Assembly: GCA_944338265.1 (NCBI GenBank) | Contig: CALVLO010000014.1 | Location: 1-15,282 of the forward strand | Length of the DNA stretch: 15,282 bases | Reading direction: 5' to 3' | DNA from: an uncultured Clostridia bacterium | GTDB taxonomy: Bacteria; Bacillota; Clostridia; Christensenellales; Borkfalkiaceae | Shown here: piece by piece, positions 6,887 to 13,104 of the stretch | How positions within the stretch are numbered: the stretch's first letter is position 1 | Layout: each line of letters starts with the position of its first letter | Program-made: the position numbers and the translations under genes | Notes under the pieces: model-generated | What the model was told of the DNA's origin: nothing | Database searches by the model: none | The model's input: only the letters and a program-made list of their open reading frames with translations

Positions 6887-9885
6887 ACCCCACCTCCTTT
6901 GCCGCGGGCGATGGCGGCGATGGCTTCGCAGGTGACGCCCGTCTCTTTGCGCGGCGCGCCCACAAACCCGCACGCGCCGCAAAAGGCGCAATGGGCGCAG
7001 GCGCCCTCGTAGGGCGAGGGGCGCACGTTGCCCGCCGCCATCTCCTCCTCCGCGCGTGCCGCCACGAGGCGGGCATAGGAGAGGAAATCGGCGAACGCCC
7101 CGCCCTCCATGCCGCGGCGGGAGGCGCTCTCGAAGAGCGTGCTCTCCCCCCCTGCGGCGTCCATCAGGGCGAGGACGCGTTCATCGCGGTTGAAAAATCC
7201 CTGCATGCGGTATTTCGCCTCTTCGGGCGAGGTGAACTTTTCTTCGGCGGGGAAGTAGAACGCCCCCGCGGGGAGCTTGCCTGCGGAAGCCGCGAGCAGA
7301 TAGAGCTCGAGCTGCAGGCTGCGCCCCGTATAGTAGGCGGCGGGCGCGGGATCGAAGTGCCCCGTCTTATAATCGATGACGCGGATGTACTCCTCCGCCT
7401 CGTCGACGCGATCGATGCGCCCCTTCATGCGGAGCTCGGGAAGGCGCATCTCACCCTCGTTTTCGCGCACGCGGAAGGCGGAGCCTCTGAGCTGGCGGTA
7501 GGCAGCCGCGGCGACGGCGGCACACTCCGCCTTTAACCGCTCTGCCGTGTACATGCCCGCGGCGGTATCGCCGAGCGCCGCGTAGCGCGGCGTGCAGAGC
7601 TTTTGCGCGGCGAGCTCCGCCGCACGGGCGCGGCAAGCCTCCTCCGAAGGGAGGGTATTGAACTCGCGGGCGAGCGCATCCAACACGGCGTGCACCAGAT
7701 CGCCCGTATCCCGCGCGAGCACGGGGCGCTCTTCGCGCTCTTTGAGGCGCAGGACGTTCTTCAAAAATCCCGCATACGGGCAGGCGAAATAGCTTTCGAG
7801 CAAGGTGGGCGAGATGTCGCCCGCAAAGTAGAGGGCGCCCGCCTCCGGCACGGGCGGCTTTTCGCCGCCGAGAAGGAGCGAGACATCCTCCCCCTGCGCC
7901 CGGAGCGCGGCATAGAGCGAGGCGTAGGCGGAGGCATCGTCCGAAGCGCCCTCTTCGAACGCAGCTTTGAGCGCGAGCAGACGCATGCGCGCGGGCGCGG
8001 GCTCGGCGCAATCGAACGGGAAGGCATCGGGCGGGGCGAGGGGGATGAGCAGCTTTTTGAGATATTCGCTCAGCTCGCTCTCCGCCGTCTCCTCCCCCCG
8101 CTTGCGGAGCGGGCGGCTGACGCACAAAAACTGCGAGAAGGCGCACACGTTGCGGGCGAGCGCCTCGCGTGCGCGGGCGTTGACGACGGCGATGGCGGGC
8201 TCGATCTCTACGCGCAGCGCGCTGAGGCGCCCGATCTCCCCATCCGTGATGACGGCGGTATCCGCGCTCACGGCGGGGAGGGATTCCGTCATGCCCGTTG
8301 TAAAGAGCGCCCTGACGCGGGAGAAGCGGCTGGTTGTGGCATCCCCCACGAAGACGGCATCCGCACTTGCGGGGATCATGGCGCATTTGAGCGCCGCGGC
8401 GCCGCTTGCAAAGAGGGCGGAAAACTCCCTTGCCGTGAACGTCCGCCCGCCGGCGACCGTCTCCGTCTCGGCAAGGATGCCTTGCAGGGGGGCAAGGGAC
8501 AAAAATTTTGCCTCTGCGCCCGTAAAGCGGCGGGCGAGCGCTTCGCTCACGCCCTCGGCATCGACGAGCGCGGCAAGATCGCGCACGCCCTGCACGAAGG
8601 CGCGCCCCTTCCCCGTCCGCGGGAAGCAGGCGAGCGCGGCGAGAAGGCGCGCACGGCAGCGTTCCAAAAGTTCCGTATGTTCTTCGAAGCCGGCGGCGTC
8701 CGCGCGGATGGCGCGGCGGGCGCCCCCACGCCATCCGCCGTATTTGAGCAGATAGTTGCGATAGAGATCGCTCTCGCCGAAGCAGACGTTGGCGAGCACG
8801 GCATCCGCCTGCGCGGGCAGGCAGCCATCCGCGACCGCCGCGAGCACATCGACGACGAAGGCGCAGAAGGGATGGCGGGAAAAGGGACGGCGGACATCCG
8901 CCGTATACGGGATGCGCAGGGCGGAGAGCGCCTTGCCGACGACGGTGAAGCTCCCCGCATCGGGCACGAGCACGGCGATCTCCCGCCAACGCATGCCCTC
9001 TGCGGCGCATTTTTTGACGAGGGCGGCGACGCGCTCGGCTTCCTCCGCCTCGTCTGCGGCTTCGAACATTGCCACAGAGCGGGCGGGACGGGGCTTGGCG
9101 CTCCCGAAGTGCTCGGGCGAAAACAAGCCATCCAAGAGAAGGCGCGCCTCCCCCTGCGCCGAGCAGGGAAGGCGGCTTGTGCGCACTGCGCCCTCCTCCG
9201 CGGCGGCTGCGCGGAAGATGCGGGCGCCCTCCCCCGTGTAGTACGCGCCGTCTCCGCCGAGGAAGATGCCCGTGACGCTGCGCGCCGTGCGGCATGCCGC
9301 GCGCACCCCCTCCGCCGCCTGCCGCGTGAAGGAGGGGAAGGCGAAAAAGTACACGTTGACGCCACGGAGCGACGCTTCGATCTTTTGCGGCAGCAGCGCG
9401 AGGTAGCCGTTTTCATCGAGCAGACCGCCCTCCCGCAAAAAGGCGCGGTAGCGCCCGAGCACGAGGGACAGATCTGTGAGCTTGACGCGGAGCATGCCGT
9501 CCGTCTCCGCCGCGCCGGTGCGGAGCATCTCCTCATCTACGCGGGAGGCGGAGAGCTGGGCGATCGTCTCGTACACCGCCTCGGCGGCGCGCGGCGAAAA
9601 GCAGCCGAGCTCGCCTTCGAGCGCGGTGAGGATAGCGGAGACCGCCATGACCGAGCCGTGCTTGGAGAGCACCTTCCCCTCCCCCGCAAGAAAGCGCGCG
9701 AACGTGGCGACCTCTGTGAGAAAGGTCGCCCCCGAGGAGGCGAGCACCGCACGCTCGGCGAGCAGGGTGAGCCGATCCTCGCAGAAGATGAGATTTTTTT
9801 CGCCGCGGCGCTCCGCCTCTGCAACGCTCTGCCGCAGATAGGCGAGGGCATCGTCTAAGGTGGGCGCTTCGATGAGCCCGATCAT
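6883..9885 (-). CDS. addB: AddB: helicase/nuclease subunit B with iron-sulfur nuclease
   Basis: The 1000-residue protein is the partner of AddA, a helicase-like scaffold with a second nuclease. Its N-terminus aligns in pattern with AddB (NLIFCEDRLTLLAERAVL, then TEVATFARFL), but the GxxGxGKT Walker A loop found near the start of Bacillus AddB is absent and replaced by IEAPTLDDALAYL. The C-terminal nuclease is complete: KGRID with D825, VIDYK with D838 and K840, and LQLELY with Q858 and Y862. The iron-sulfur cysteines are present: C702 in FACPY, and C963, C966 and C972 in CAHCAFCGAC, with an extra C969. The iron-sulfur cluster holds the nuclease domain together in this family. The ATG at 9885 is chosen over one two codons earlier because GGAGG at 9892-9896 is six bases from it but touches the earlier one. 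It is first in the addB-addA unit. The identification is secure; the Walker A loss is visible directly. Confidence 0.94.
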   Translation of the reverse strand: MIGLIEAPTLDDALAYLRQSVAEAERRGEKNLIFCEDRLTLLAERAVLASSGATFLTEVATFARFLAGEGKVLSKHGSVMAVSAILTALEGELGCFSPRAAEAVYETIAQLSASRVDEEMLRTGAAETDGMLRVKLTDLSLVLGRYRAFLREGGLLDENGYLALLPQKIEASLRGVNVYFFAFPSFTRQAAEGVRAACRTARSVTGIFLGGDGAYYTGEGARIFRAAAAEEGAVRTSRLPCSAQGEARLLLDGLFSPEHFGSAKPRPARSVAMFEAADEAEEAERVAALVKKCAAEGMRWREIAVLVPDAGSFTVVGKALSALRIPYTADVRRPFSRHPFCAFVVDVLAAVADGCLPAQADAVLANVCFGESDLYRNYLLKYGGWRGGARRAIRADAAGFEEHTELLERCRARLLAALACFPRTGKGRAFVQGVRDLAALVDAEGVSEALARRFTGAEAKFLSLAPLQGILAETETVAGGRTFTAREFSALFASGAAALKCAMIPASADAVFVGDATTSRFSRVRALFTTGMTESLPAVSADTAVITDGEIGRLSALRVEIEPAIAVVNARAREALARNVCAFSQFLCVSRPLRKRGEETAESELSEYLKKLLIPLAPPDAFPFDCAEPAPARMRLLALKAAFEEGASDDASAYASLYAALRAQGEDVSLLLGGEKPPVPEAGALYFAGDISPTLLESYFACPYAGFLKNVLRLKEREERPVLARDTGDLVHAVLDALAREFNTLPSEEACRARAAELAAQKLCTPRYAALGDTAAGMYTAERLKAECAAVAAAAYRQLRGSAFRVRENEGEMRLPELRMKGRIDRVDEAEEYIRVIDYKTGHFDPAPAAYYTGRSLQLELYLLAASAGKLPAGAFYFPAEEKFTSPEEAKYRMQGFFNRDERVLALMDAAGGESTLFESASRRGMEGGAFADFLSYARLVAARAEEEMAAGNVRPSPYEGACAHCAFCGACGFVGAPRKETGVTCEAIAAIARGKGGGV

Positions 9886-9891
9886 GCGCAT

Positions 9892-9896
9892 CCTCC
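9892..9896 (-). promoter_or_regulatory. addB ribosome binding site that decides the start
   Basis: GGAGG on the minus strand lies six bases from the ATG at 9885 but directly abuts the ATG at 9891, which favours the second ATG as the real start. It immediately follows the second copy of the 17-base tandem repeat. Confidence 0.8.
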
Positions 9897-9930
9897 GAAA
9901 GTTGCCATTATTAGAAAGTTTCCATTATTA
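9897..9930. repeat. 17-base tandem duplication in the addBA leader
   Basis: Two adjacent 17-base copies, GAAAGTTGCCATTATTA (9897-9913) and GAAAGTTTCCATTATTA (9914-9930), differ at one base. The upstream copy overlaps the -10 element and the downstream copy ends at the Shine-Dalgarno, so together they fill nearly the entire untranslated leader of addB. Confidence 0.9.
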
Positions 9931-9935
9931 TACCA
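9927..9935 (-). promoter_or_regulatory. Extended -10 promoter for addB-addA
   Basis: On the minus strand TGGTATAAT is a perfect -10 (9927-9932) with the TGn extension (9933-9935). No good -35 hexamer stands 16-18 bases upstream, which fits an extended -10 promoter. Transcription would start near 9920, giving a leader of about 35 bases. It diverges from the lipoprotein promoter, whose -35 is about 45 bases away. Confidence 0.75.
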
Positions 9936-9975
9936 TACTTTTCACAAAAATTTCTGTATATTTGAGCAATAATTT

Positions 9976-10004
9976 TTTACAAATGCGATTTTTTATGCTA
10001 TACT
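9976..10004 (+). promoter_or_regulatory. Sigma-A promoter for the lipoprotein gene
   Basis: TTTACA (9976-9981) and TATACT (9999-10004) are separated by 17 bases, and TGC before the -10 adds an extended -10 element. The start site would be near 10011. It lies in an AT-rich stretch that stands out from the GC-rich surroundings and is back to back with the addB promoter. Confidence 0.82.
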
Positions 10005-10016
10005 GTAATCGATGCG

Positions 10017-10035
10017 GCGGGCGGGATGCGCCCGC
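10017..10035 (+). promoter_or_regulatory. 5'-end hairpin of the lipoprotein mRNA
   Basis: GCGGGCG and CGCCCGC form a perfect 7-base-pair stem around GGATG, starting within about six bases of the predicted transcription start. There is no T run, so it is not a terminator. A stem at the very 5' end often protects mRNA, and it ends just before the ribosome binding site at 10042-10045. Confidence 0.55.
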
Positions 10036-10054
10036 TGCCATGGAGCATGATGAT

Positions 10055-11035
10055 ATGAAGAAAAAGTTGATCGCCTGCCTTGCGCTTGCCGCGCCCATCC
10101 TCGTGTTTGCGGGATGTTCGGGCGGGACGAGCCGTTTGACCCTCTCCGCAAACTGGCATGCGGATACCAACACCACCACGGGCATCTCCGGGACGGCGGA
10201 GCACCTGGAATACACGGTGAACTACGAGCCCGAGGAGCACGAGGGCTTTAACGCGGAGTACGAAGAGGGCGTGTACACCACCGATCTGCGCTACGATACC
10301 TATAACGGCGTTGCCTGCTACTACTTGGAGACGCACTTCTCCATTACGGGGCGGTATGTGCTGGGCGAGGAGAAGAGCGAGGACTTTACCGATACCATCA
10401 CATCCAAGGTGTACTTTATGGACGTGAGCACCGAGCTGCGCCCGCTGTGGAGCGAGAAGACGGTCGTCTCTACCTCCGCCGTCGCGACCATGCCCTCTAC
10501 GTTGGAGGGTGCGACGGAGACATACGCCTACACCTACACGACGGCATACAACGAGGACTGCACGGAGGCGAAGGTCTCCATCGTGTACACGCAGCCCGAG
10601 AGCTATACAGAGCACCCCGTGGAAAAGACGATAGACATCTCCGGCAAGGGGACGTACCTCGACAACGAGACCATCCTCTTTGCGATGCGCGGCATTGCGA
10701 CCTCTGCCGTGAGTTCCTTCCGCACCATCAACCCCGTGACGCAGGCGGTGACGGGCTGCGGCATGACTGCCGCCCCCGCCGTGGCGGAGACCAAGCGCAC
10801 CTTTTCCGTCGGCGGCGGTGCGGCGCAGGAGCATACGCTCAACGCATACACCTTCTCGCTCGGATACAGCGGCGCGTACAGCGGGCAGCCGCAGGAGCTC
10901 ACCTACGCAGCCAAGGTGACGGACGGCAACACCAACACCTACCGCAACGTGCTGCTTGAGATGCGCGTGCCCACGCTGCAATCGCTCGGCACCCTCGTAT
11001 ACAAGCTGAAAAACGCCGACTTCGGCACCAAGTAA
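10055..11035 (+). CDS. Secreted lipoprotein of unknown function
   Basis: The 326-residue protein starts with a classic lipoprotein signal: MKKK, a hydrophobic core, and the lipobox FAGC with C21 as the predicted lipidated residue, followed by the flexible SGGTS. The mature part should sit on the outer face of the cytoplasmic membrane. It is rich in Thr, Tyr, Ser and Glu with alternating polar and hydrophobic residues (for example EYTVNYEPEEHEGFNAEY and ETYAYTYTTAYN), which suggests beta structure. I recognise no enzyme motif or known family. Further cysteines lie in NGVACYY, NEDCTEA and TGCGMT. The ATG at 10055 is chosen because GGAG at 10042-10045 is nine bases upstream and the signal peptide begins there; an ATG at 10040 would add five acidic or polar residues before it. 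The gene is a single-gene unit with its own promoter, 5' hairpin and terminator, and the only plus-strand gene here. Function unknown. Confidence 0.85.
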   Translation: MKKKLIACLALAAPILVFAGCSGGTSRLTLSANWHADTNTTTGISGTAEHLEYTVNYEPEEHEGFNAEYEEGVYTTDLRYDTYNGVACYYLETHFSITGRYVLGEEKSEDFTDTITSKVYFMDVSTELRPLWSEKTVVSTSAVATMPSTLEGATETYAYTYTTAYNEDCTEAKVSIVYTQPESYTEHPVEKTIDISGKGTYLDNETILFAMRGIATSAVSSFRTINPVTQAVTGCGMTAAPAVAETKRTFSVGGGAAQEHTLNAYTFSLGYSGAYSGQPQELTYAAKVTDGNTNTYRNVLLEMRVPTLQSLGTLVYKLKNADFGTK

Positions 11036-11050
11036 CAGACAGATAGATGA

Positions 11051-11084
11051 CGCCCCTGCCGCGCGCGGCAGGGGCGCTCTTTTT
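11051..11084 (+). terminator. Strong terminator of the lipoprotein gene, shared with hpt's 3' end
   Basis: Bases 11051-11076 are a perfect 26-base palindrome (arms start CGCCCCTGCC), followed by CTCTTTTT. This is a strong plus-strand terminator 16 bases after the lipoprotein stop. The hpt stop codon on the other strand (11083-11085) lies within the T run. On the minus strand the stem is followed only by TCATCTATCT, so hpt would be terminated less efficiently. Confidence 0.92.
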
Positions 11085-11625
11085 AGGAGCTGTAGACGCT
11101 CTCTTTGAGCTGTGCGATATAGGGCAGGTTGCGGTAGCGCTCGGCGTAATCGAGCCCATAGCCGACGATGAAGGCATCTTCCACGGTGAAGCAGGTGAAA
11201 TCTGCCTGCGCGTTCACCCTGCGGCGGGCGGGCTTATCGAGCAAGGCGACGACGGTGAACGAGCGCGCGCCGAGATCGGCAAAGTACTGCCGCAGCGTGA
11301 CGAGCGTGCGACCCGTATCCACGATATCTTCGACGAGGATGACATCCCGCCCCTCCACCGAAGCGAAGAGCGGGCGCTTGACCTTGGGCTTGCCCACGGC
11401 GAGCGTCTCGCTGCCGTAGGAGCTCACCGCCATGAAATCGAACTCCACGTCCGTCTGCATGGCGCGCACGAGATCGGTGAAGAAGACGGAGCTGCCTTTG
11501 AGGTTGCACACCGCCACGGGGATGCTGCCGCCTGCAAAGCGCGCATCCAGCCATGCAGCCGCCTCGCGCACGCGCGCGGCGATCTCCGCTTCCGTGAGCA
11601 CGATCTTTTCAAATTCCTGACGCAT
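11083..11625 (-). CDS. hpt: Hypoxanthine phosphoribosyltransferase
   Basis: The 180-residue enzyme converts hypoxanthine (usually also guanine) and PRPP to IMP or GMP in purine salvage. The diagnostic PRPP-binding loop VILVEDIVDTGRT lies at 95-107, with the acidic pair E99-D100 and the catalytic Asp in DTG. LKGS (42-45) binds pyrophosphate, SSYGSET (68-74) matches the flexible catalytic loop, ALLDKPARR carries the purine-binding Lys, and FIVGYGLDYAERYRNLPYIAQL is the family's C-terminal signature. The length is normal for bacterial Hpt. Its Shine-Dalgarno GGAGG (11634-11638) lies inside the last codons of tilS, whose stop is three bases before this ATG, so the two genes are co-transcribed and probably coupled. 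It converges with the lipoprotein gene. Secure. Confidence 0.96.
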   Translation of the reverse strand: MRQEFEKIVLTEAEIAARVREAAAWLDARFAGGSIPVAVCNLKGSSVFFTDLVRAMQTDVEFDFMAVSSYGSETLAVGKPKVKRPLFASVEGRDVILVEDIVDTGRTLVTLRQYFADLGARSFTVVALLDKPARRRVNAQADFTCFTVEDAFIVGYGLDYAERYRNLPYIAQLKESVYSS

Positions 11626-11628
11626 CTT

Positions 11629-12918
11629 TTATACCTCCGTAGTCAGGCGCGTGAGGGAGAGATACCCCTTGCGCACCGTTTTATCTGTTACTTTGACCGC
11701 ATCGGCGATCTCCTGCGAGAAGACCGCGAGCACCTCGCTCCCGCAGGCGACGACGGGGAGCGAGTGCCCCACGCGCGCCGGGATCTTGCGGTCGGTCATG
11801 AATTTTTTCAGCGTTTTGCGGCAGCCGCAAAAGGATGTGAACGCATCCCCCTCCTGCCGCGTGCGGATGACGCAGCCCGCGGGGAAGGCATCCAGATCGG
11901 CGACGAGGGCGCCCGAGACGGCGTTTTCCCCTACCATGCCCGCGTACTCCCCCATCGAAAACGCGCCGAGGGCAAAGGGCAGCGTGCCGCCATCCGCCTT
12001 GGCGGGGCGCACGAAGGCGATCGCATCCCCCTCGCGCACTGCCTCCACGCCGCAGGGAAGGGAGGCGCGCCGCCCGCCCTGCTGCGCTTTGAGGCGGGCG
12101 ATCTCCGCGAGGTGTTTGCCCGTATAGTCGCGCGTGACGCCGCAGCGGGCGAGCGCGAGAAGGCAGGCGCGGGAAAAGAGCGGCGCGGGCAGCGAGACGG
12201 GCACGCACACGGCGCCATCCCGCACGAAGAGCTTGTCTTTTGCGAGCGCGCGCAAAAACGCATCGTCCTCCGCGGCGCGCGCGGCATATGCCGTGAGGTG
12301 CTCCGCCGCCCCGGGCACGGCGCGCTCCAGCGCGGGCAGCACCGTGCGGCGCAGGCAGTTGCGGGCAAAGCGCTCGTCTGCATTCGTCTCGTCCTCGCAA
12401 AAGGACAAGCCGTGCTCGGCGATGTAGCCATCGATCTCGGCGCGCGTTGCCTCCGCGAGCGGGCGCACGACGCCCGCGCGGGGGGGAAACACCCCCAGCC
12501 CCGCCGACGACGTGCCGCGGGCGAGGCGGAAGAGCACCGTTTCGGCGGCATCATCCTTATGGTGCGCCGTTGCCACGACATCTGCCTTCCCCTCCGCGAC
12601 GACGCGGGCGAAGCAGGCATAGCGGAAGTTGCGCCCTGCCTCCTCGAGCCCGCAGTGCGACGCTTTGGCGAGCGCGGGCACATCGGCGGAAAAGACGCTG
12701 AGCGGCACCCCCCATGCGCGGCAGAGCTCCTTGGTGAAGGCGAGATCGTTTTGGGAAGCCGCCCCGCGGATGCCGTGCTCGCAGGTGAGCGCCGTGACCT
12801 GCATGCCGTACTCCTCCGCATGCGAAAGGAGCACATGCAGCAGGCAGACGGAATCCCGCCCGCCCGAGACTGCCGCGCATACGCGCCTGCCTTGAAGTTG
12901 TTCCCAGAGAACGTTCAT
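11629..12918 (-). CDS. tilS: tRNA(Ile)-lysidine synthetase
   Basis: The 429-residue enzyme attaches lysine to C34 of the tRNA-Ile that reads AUA, using ATP; this prevents misreading as Met and is usually essential. The PP-loop SGGRDS is at 18-23. TAHHKDDAAETVLFRLARG and VVRPL with R-x-EI follow as in the family, then DETNADERFARNCLRRTVLPAL, the tRNA/lysine-side motif. The C-terminal TilS domain is present (RTRQEGDAF, then KTLKKFMTDRKIPARVGHSLPVV), so the gene is full length. The ATG at 12918 is chosen because the PP-loop follows at the normal distance and the protein then starts MNVLWEQL; an in-frame start at 13074 would lie upstream of the promoter. The ribosome site (GGAAGG) is modest. It is first in a tilS-hpt unit with its own promoter. 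The frequent third partner, ftsH, is absent downstream. Secure. Confidence 0.95.
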   Translation of the reverse strand: MNVLWEQLQGRRVCAAVSGGRDSVCLLHVLLSHAEEYGMQVTALTCEHGIRGAASQNDLAFTKELCRAWGVPLSVFSADVPALAKASHCGLEEAGRNFRYACFARVVAEGKADVVATAHHKDDAAETVLFRLARGTSSAGLGVFPPRAGVVRPLAEATRAEIDGYIAEHGLSFCEDETNADERFARNCLRRTVLPALERAVPGAAEHLTAYAARAAEDDAFLRALAKDKLFVRDGAVCVPVSLPAPLFSRACLLALARCGVTRDYTGKHLAEIARLKAQQGGRRASLPCGVEAVREGDAIAFVRPAKADGGTLPFALGAFSMGEYAGMVGENAVSGALVADLDAFPAGCVIRTRQEGDAFTSFCGCRKTLKKFMTDRKIPARVGHSLPVVACGSEVLAVFSQEIADAVKVTDKTVRKGYLSLTRLTTEV

Positions 12919-12939
12919 GTAGCGCCTTCCGCCTTGTTT

Positions 12940-12970
12940 GCGCGGGCGCCCCGAAAAGGCGCACCCGCGC
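12940..12970 (-). promoter_or_regulatory. Stable hairpin in the tilS leader
   Basis: GCGCGGG and CCCGCGC arms (12964-12970 with 12940-12946), a 2-base bulge and four more pairs (12958-12961 with 12947-12950) form an 11-pair stem soon after the predicted tilS transcription start. No T run follows, so it is not a terminator. It ends about 21 bases before the ATG, leaving the ribosome site open. It may stabilise the mRNA or modulate translation. Confidence 0.55.
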
Positions 12971-12985
12971 GGCTGTGATTGGGAT

Positions 12986-13014
12986 AGTATACCATATTTA
13001 CTGCCGTTGCGCAA
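12986..13014 (-). promoter_or_regulatory. Promoter for tilS-hpt
   Basis: On the minus strand, TATACT (12986-12991) is preceded by TGG (an extended -10) and, after a 17-base spacer, by TTGCGC (13009-13014), which matches the -35 consensus at four of six positions. Transcription would start near 12979. The -35 lies inside an inverted repeat (13009-13033). Confidence 0.75.
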
Positions 13015-13033
13015 GCAAATGGACGGCTTGCGC
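13009..13033. repeat. 8-base-pair inverted repeat over the tilS -35 element
   Basis: GCGCAAGC (13009-13016) and GCTTGCGC (13026-13033) are perfect inverted arms around 9 bases. One arm contains the whole -35 hexamer, the placement expected of a repressor operator. It could also be chance or a minor hairpin. Confidence 0.5.
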
Positions 13034-13039
13034 GGCGCC

Positions 13040-13070
13040 TTCCCGCAAGAGGCGACGCGCTTTGCGGGAA
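13040..13070. repeat. 9-base-pair inverted repeat upstream of the tilS promoter
   Basis: TTCCCGCAA (13040-13048) and TTGCGGGAA (13062-13070) are perfect inverted arms around 13 bases, between the lysC terminator and the tilS -35 region. They share the GCAA core with the neighbouring repeat at 13009-13033. No T run is next to either side of the stem, so this is not a terminator. Confidence 0.5.
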
Positions 13071-13098
13071 ACAAAAACCCCCGCAGCGGTGCGGGGGC
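13071..13098 (-). terminator. Terminator of the DUF1015-lysC unit
   Basis: On the minus strand CCCCCGCA-CCGC-TGCGGGGG (13097-13078) forms an 8-pair GC stem with a tight 4-base loop, followed by TTTTTGTTT. It lies seven bases after the lysC stop codon. This is a textbook intrinsic terminator and separates lysC from tilS. Confidence 0.93.
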
Positions 13099-13104
13099 AT
13101 TTGC

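Noticed and set aside
6887..6991. Longer addA N-terminus
   Set aside because: It would overlap addB by over 100 bases, and the added residues are Arg-rich shadow sequence; the ATGA overlap start fits the family.
7451..9295. 614-codon minus-strand open frame
   Set aside because: Another reading frame of addB, Arg/Gly-rich, with no ribosome site of its own.
7603..9858. 751-codon plus-strand open frame
   Set aside because: It lies antisense to addB, whose motifs are unmistakable; the long frame comes from GC-rich codon bias and its translation is low-complexity Arg/Gly/Glu-rich.
9886..9891. Earlier ATG for addB
   Set aside because: It touches the GGAGG; the next ATG has correct six-base spacing.
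9897..10016. SOS (LexA) box near addB
   Set aside because: No GAAC-N4-GTTC-type palindrome is visible in the region.
9998..10981. 327-codon minus-strand open frame opposite the lipoprotein gene
   Set aside because: The plus-strand frame has a promoter, ribosome site, signal peptide and terminator; the opposite frame has none of these.
11047..12978. 643-codon plus-strand open frame
   Set aside because: It is antisense to both hpt and tilS and begins in their terminator; a frame shadow with no family-like motif.
12919..13074. Longer tilS N-terminus starting at 13074
   Set aside because: It would cross the promoter, the leader hairpin and the inverted repeats.
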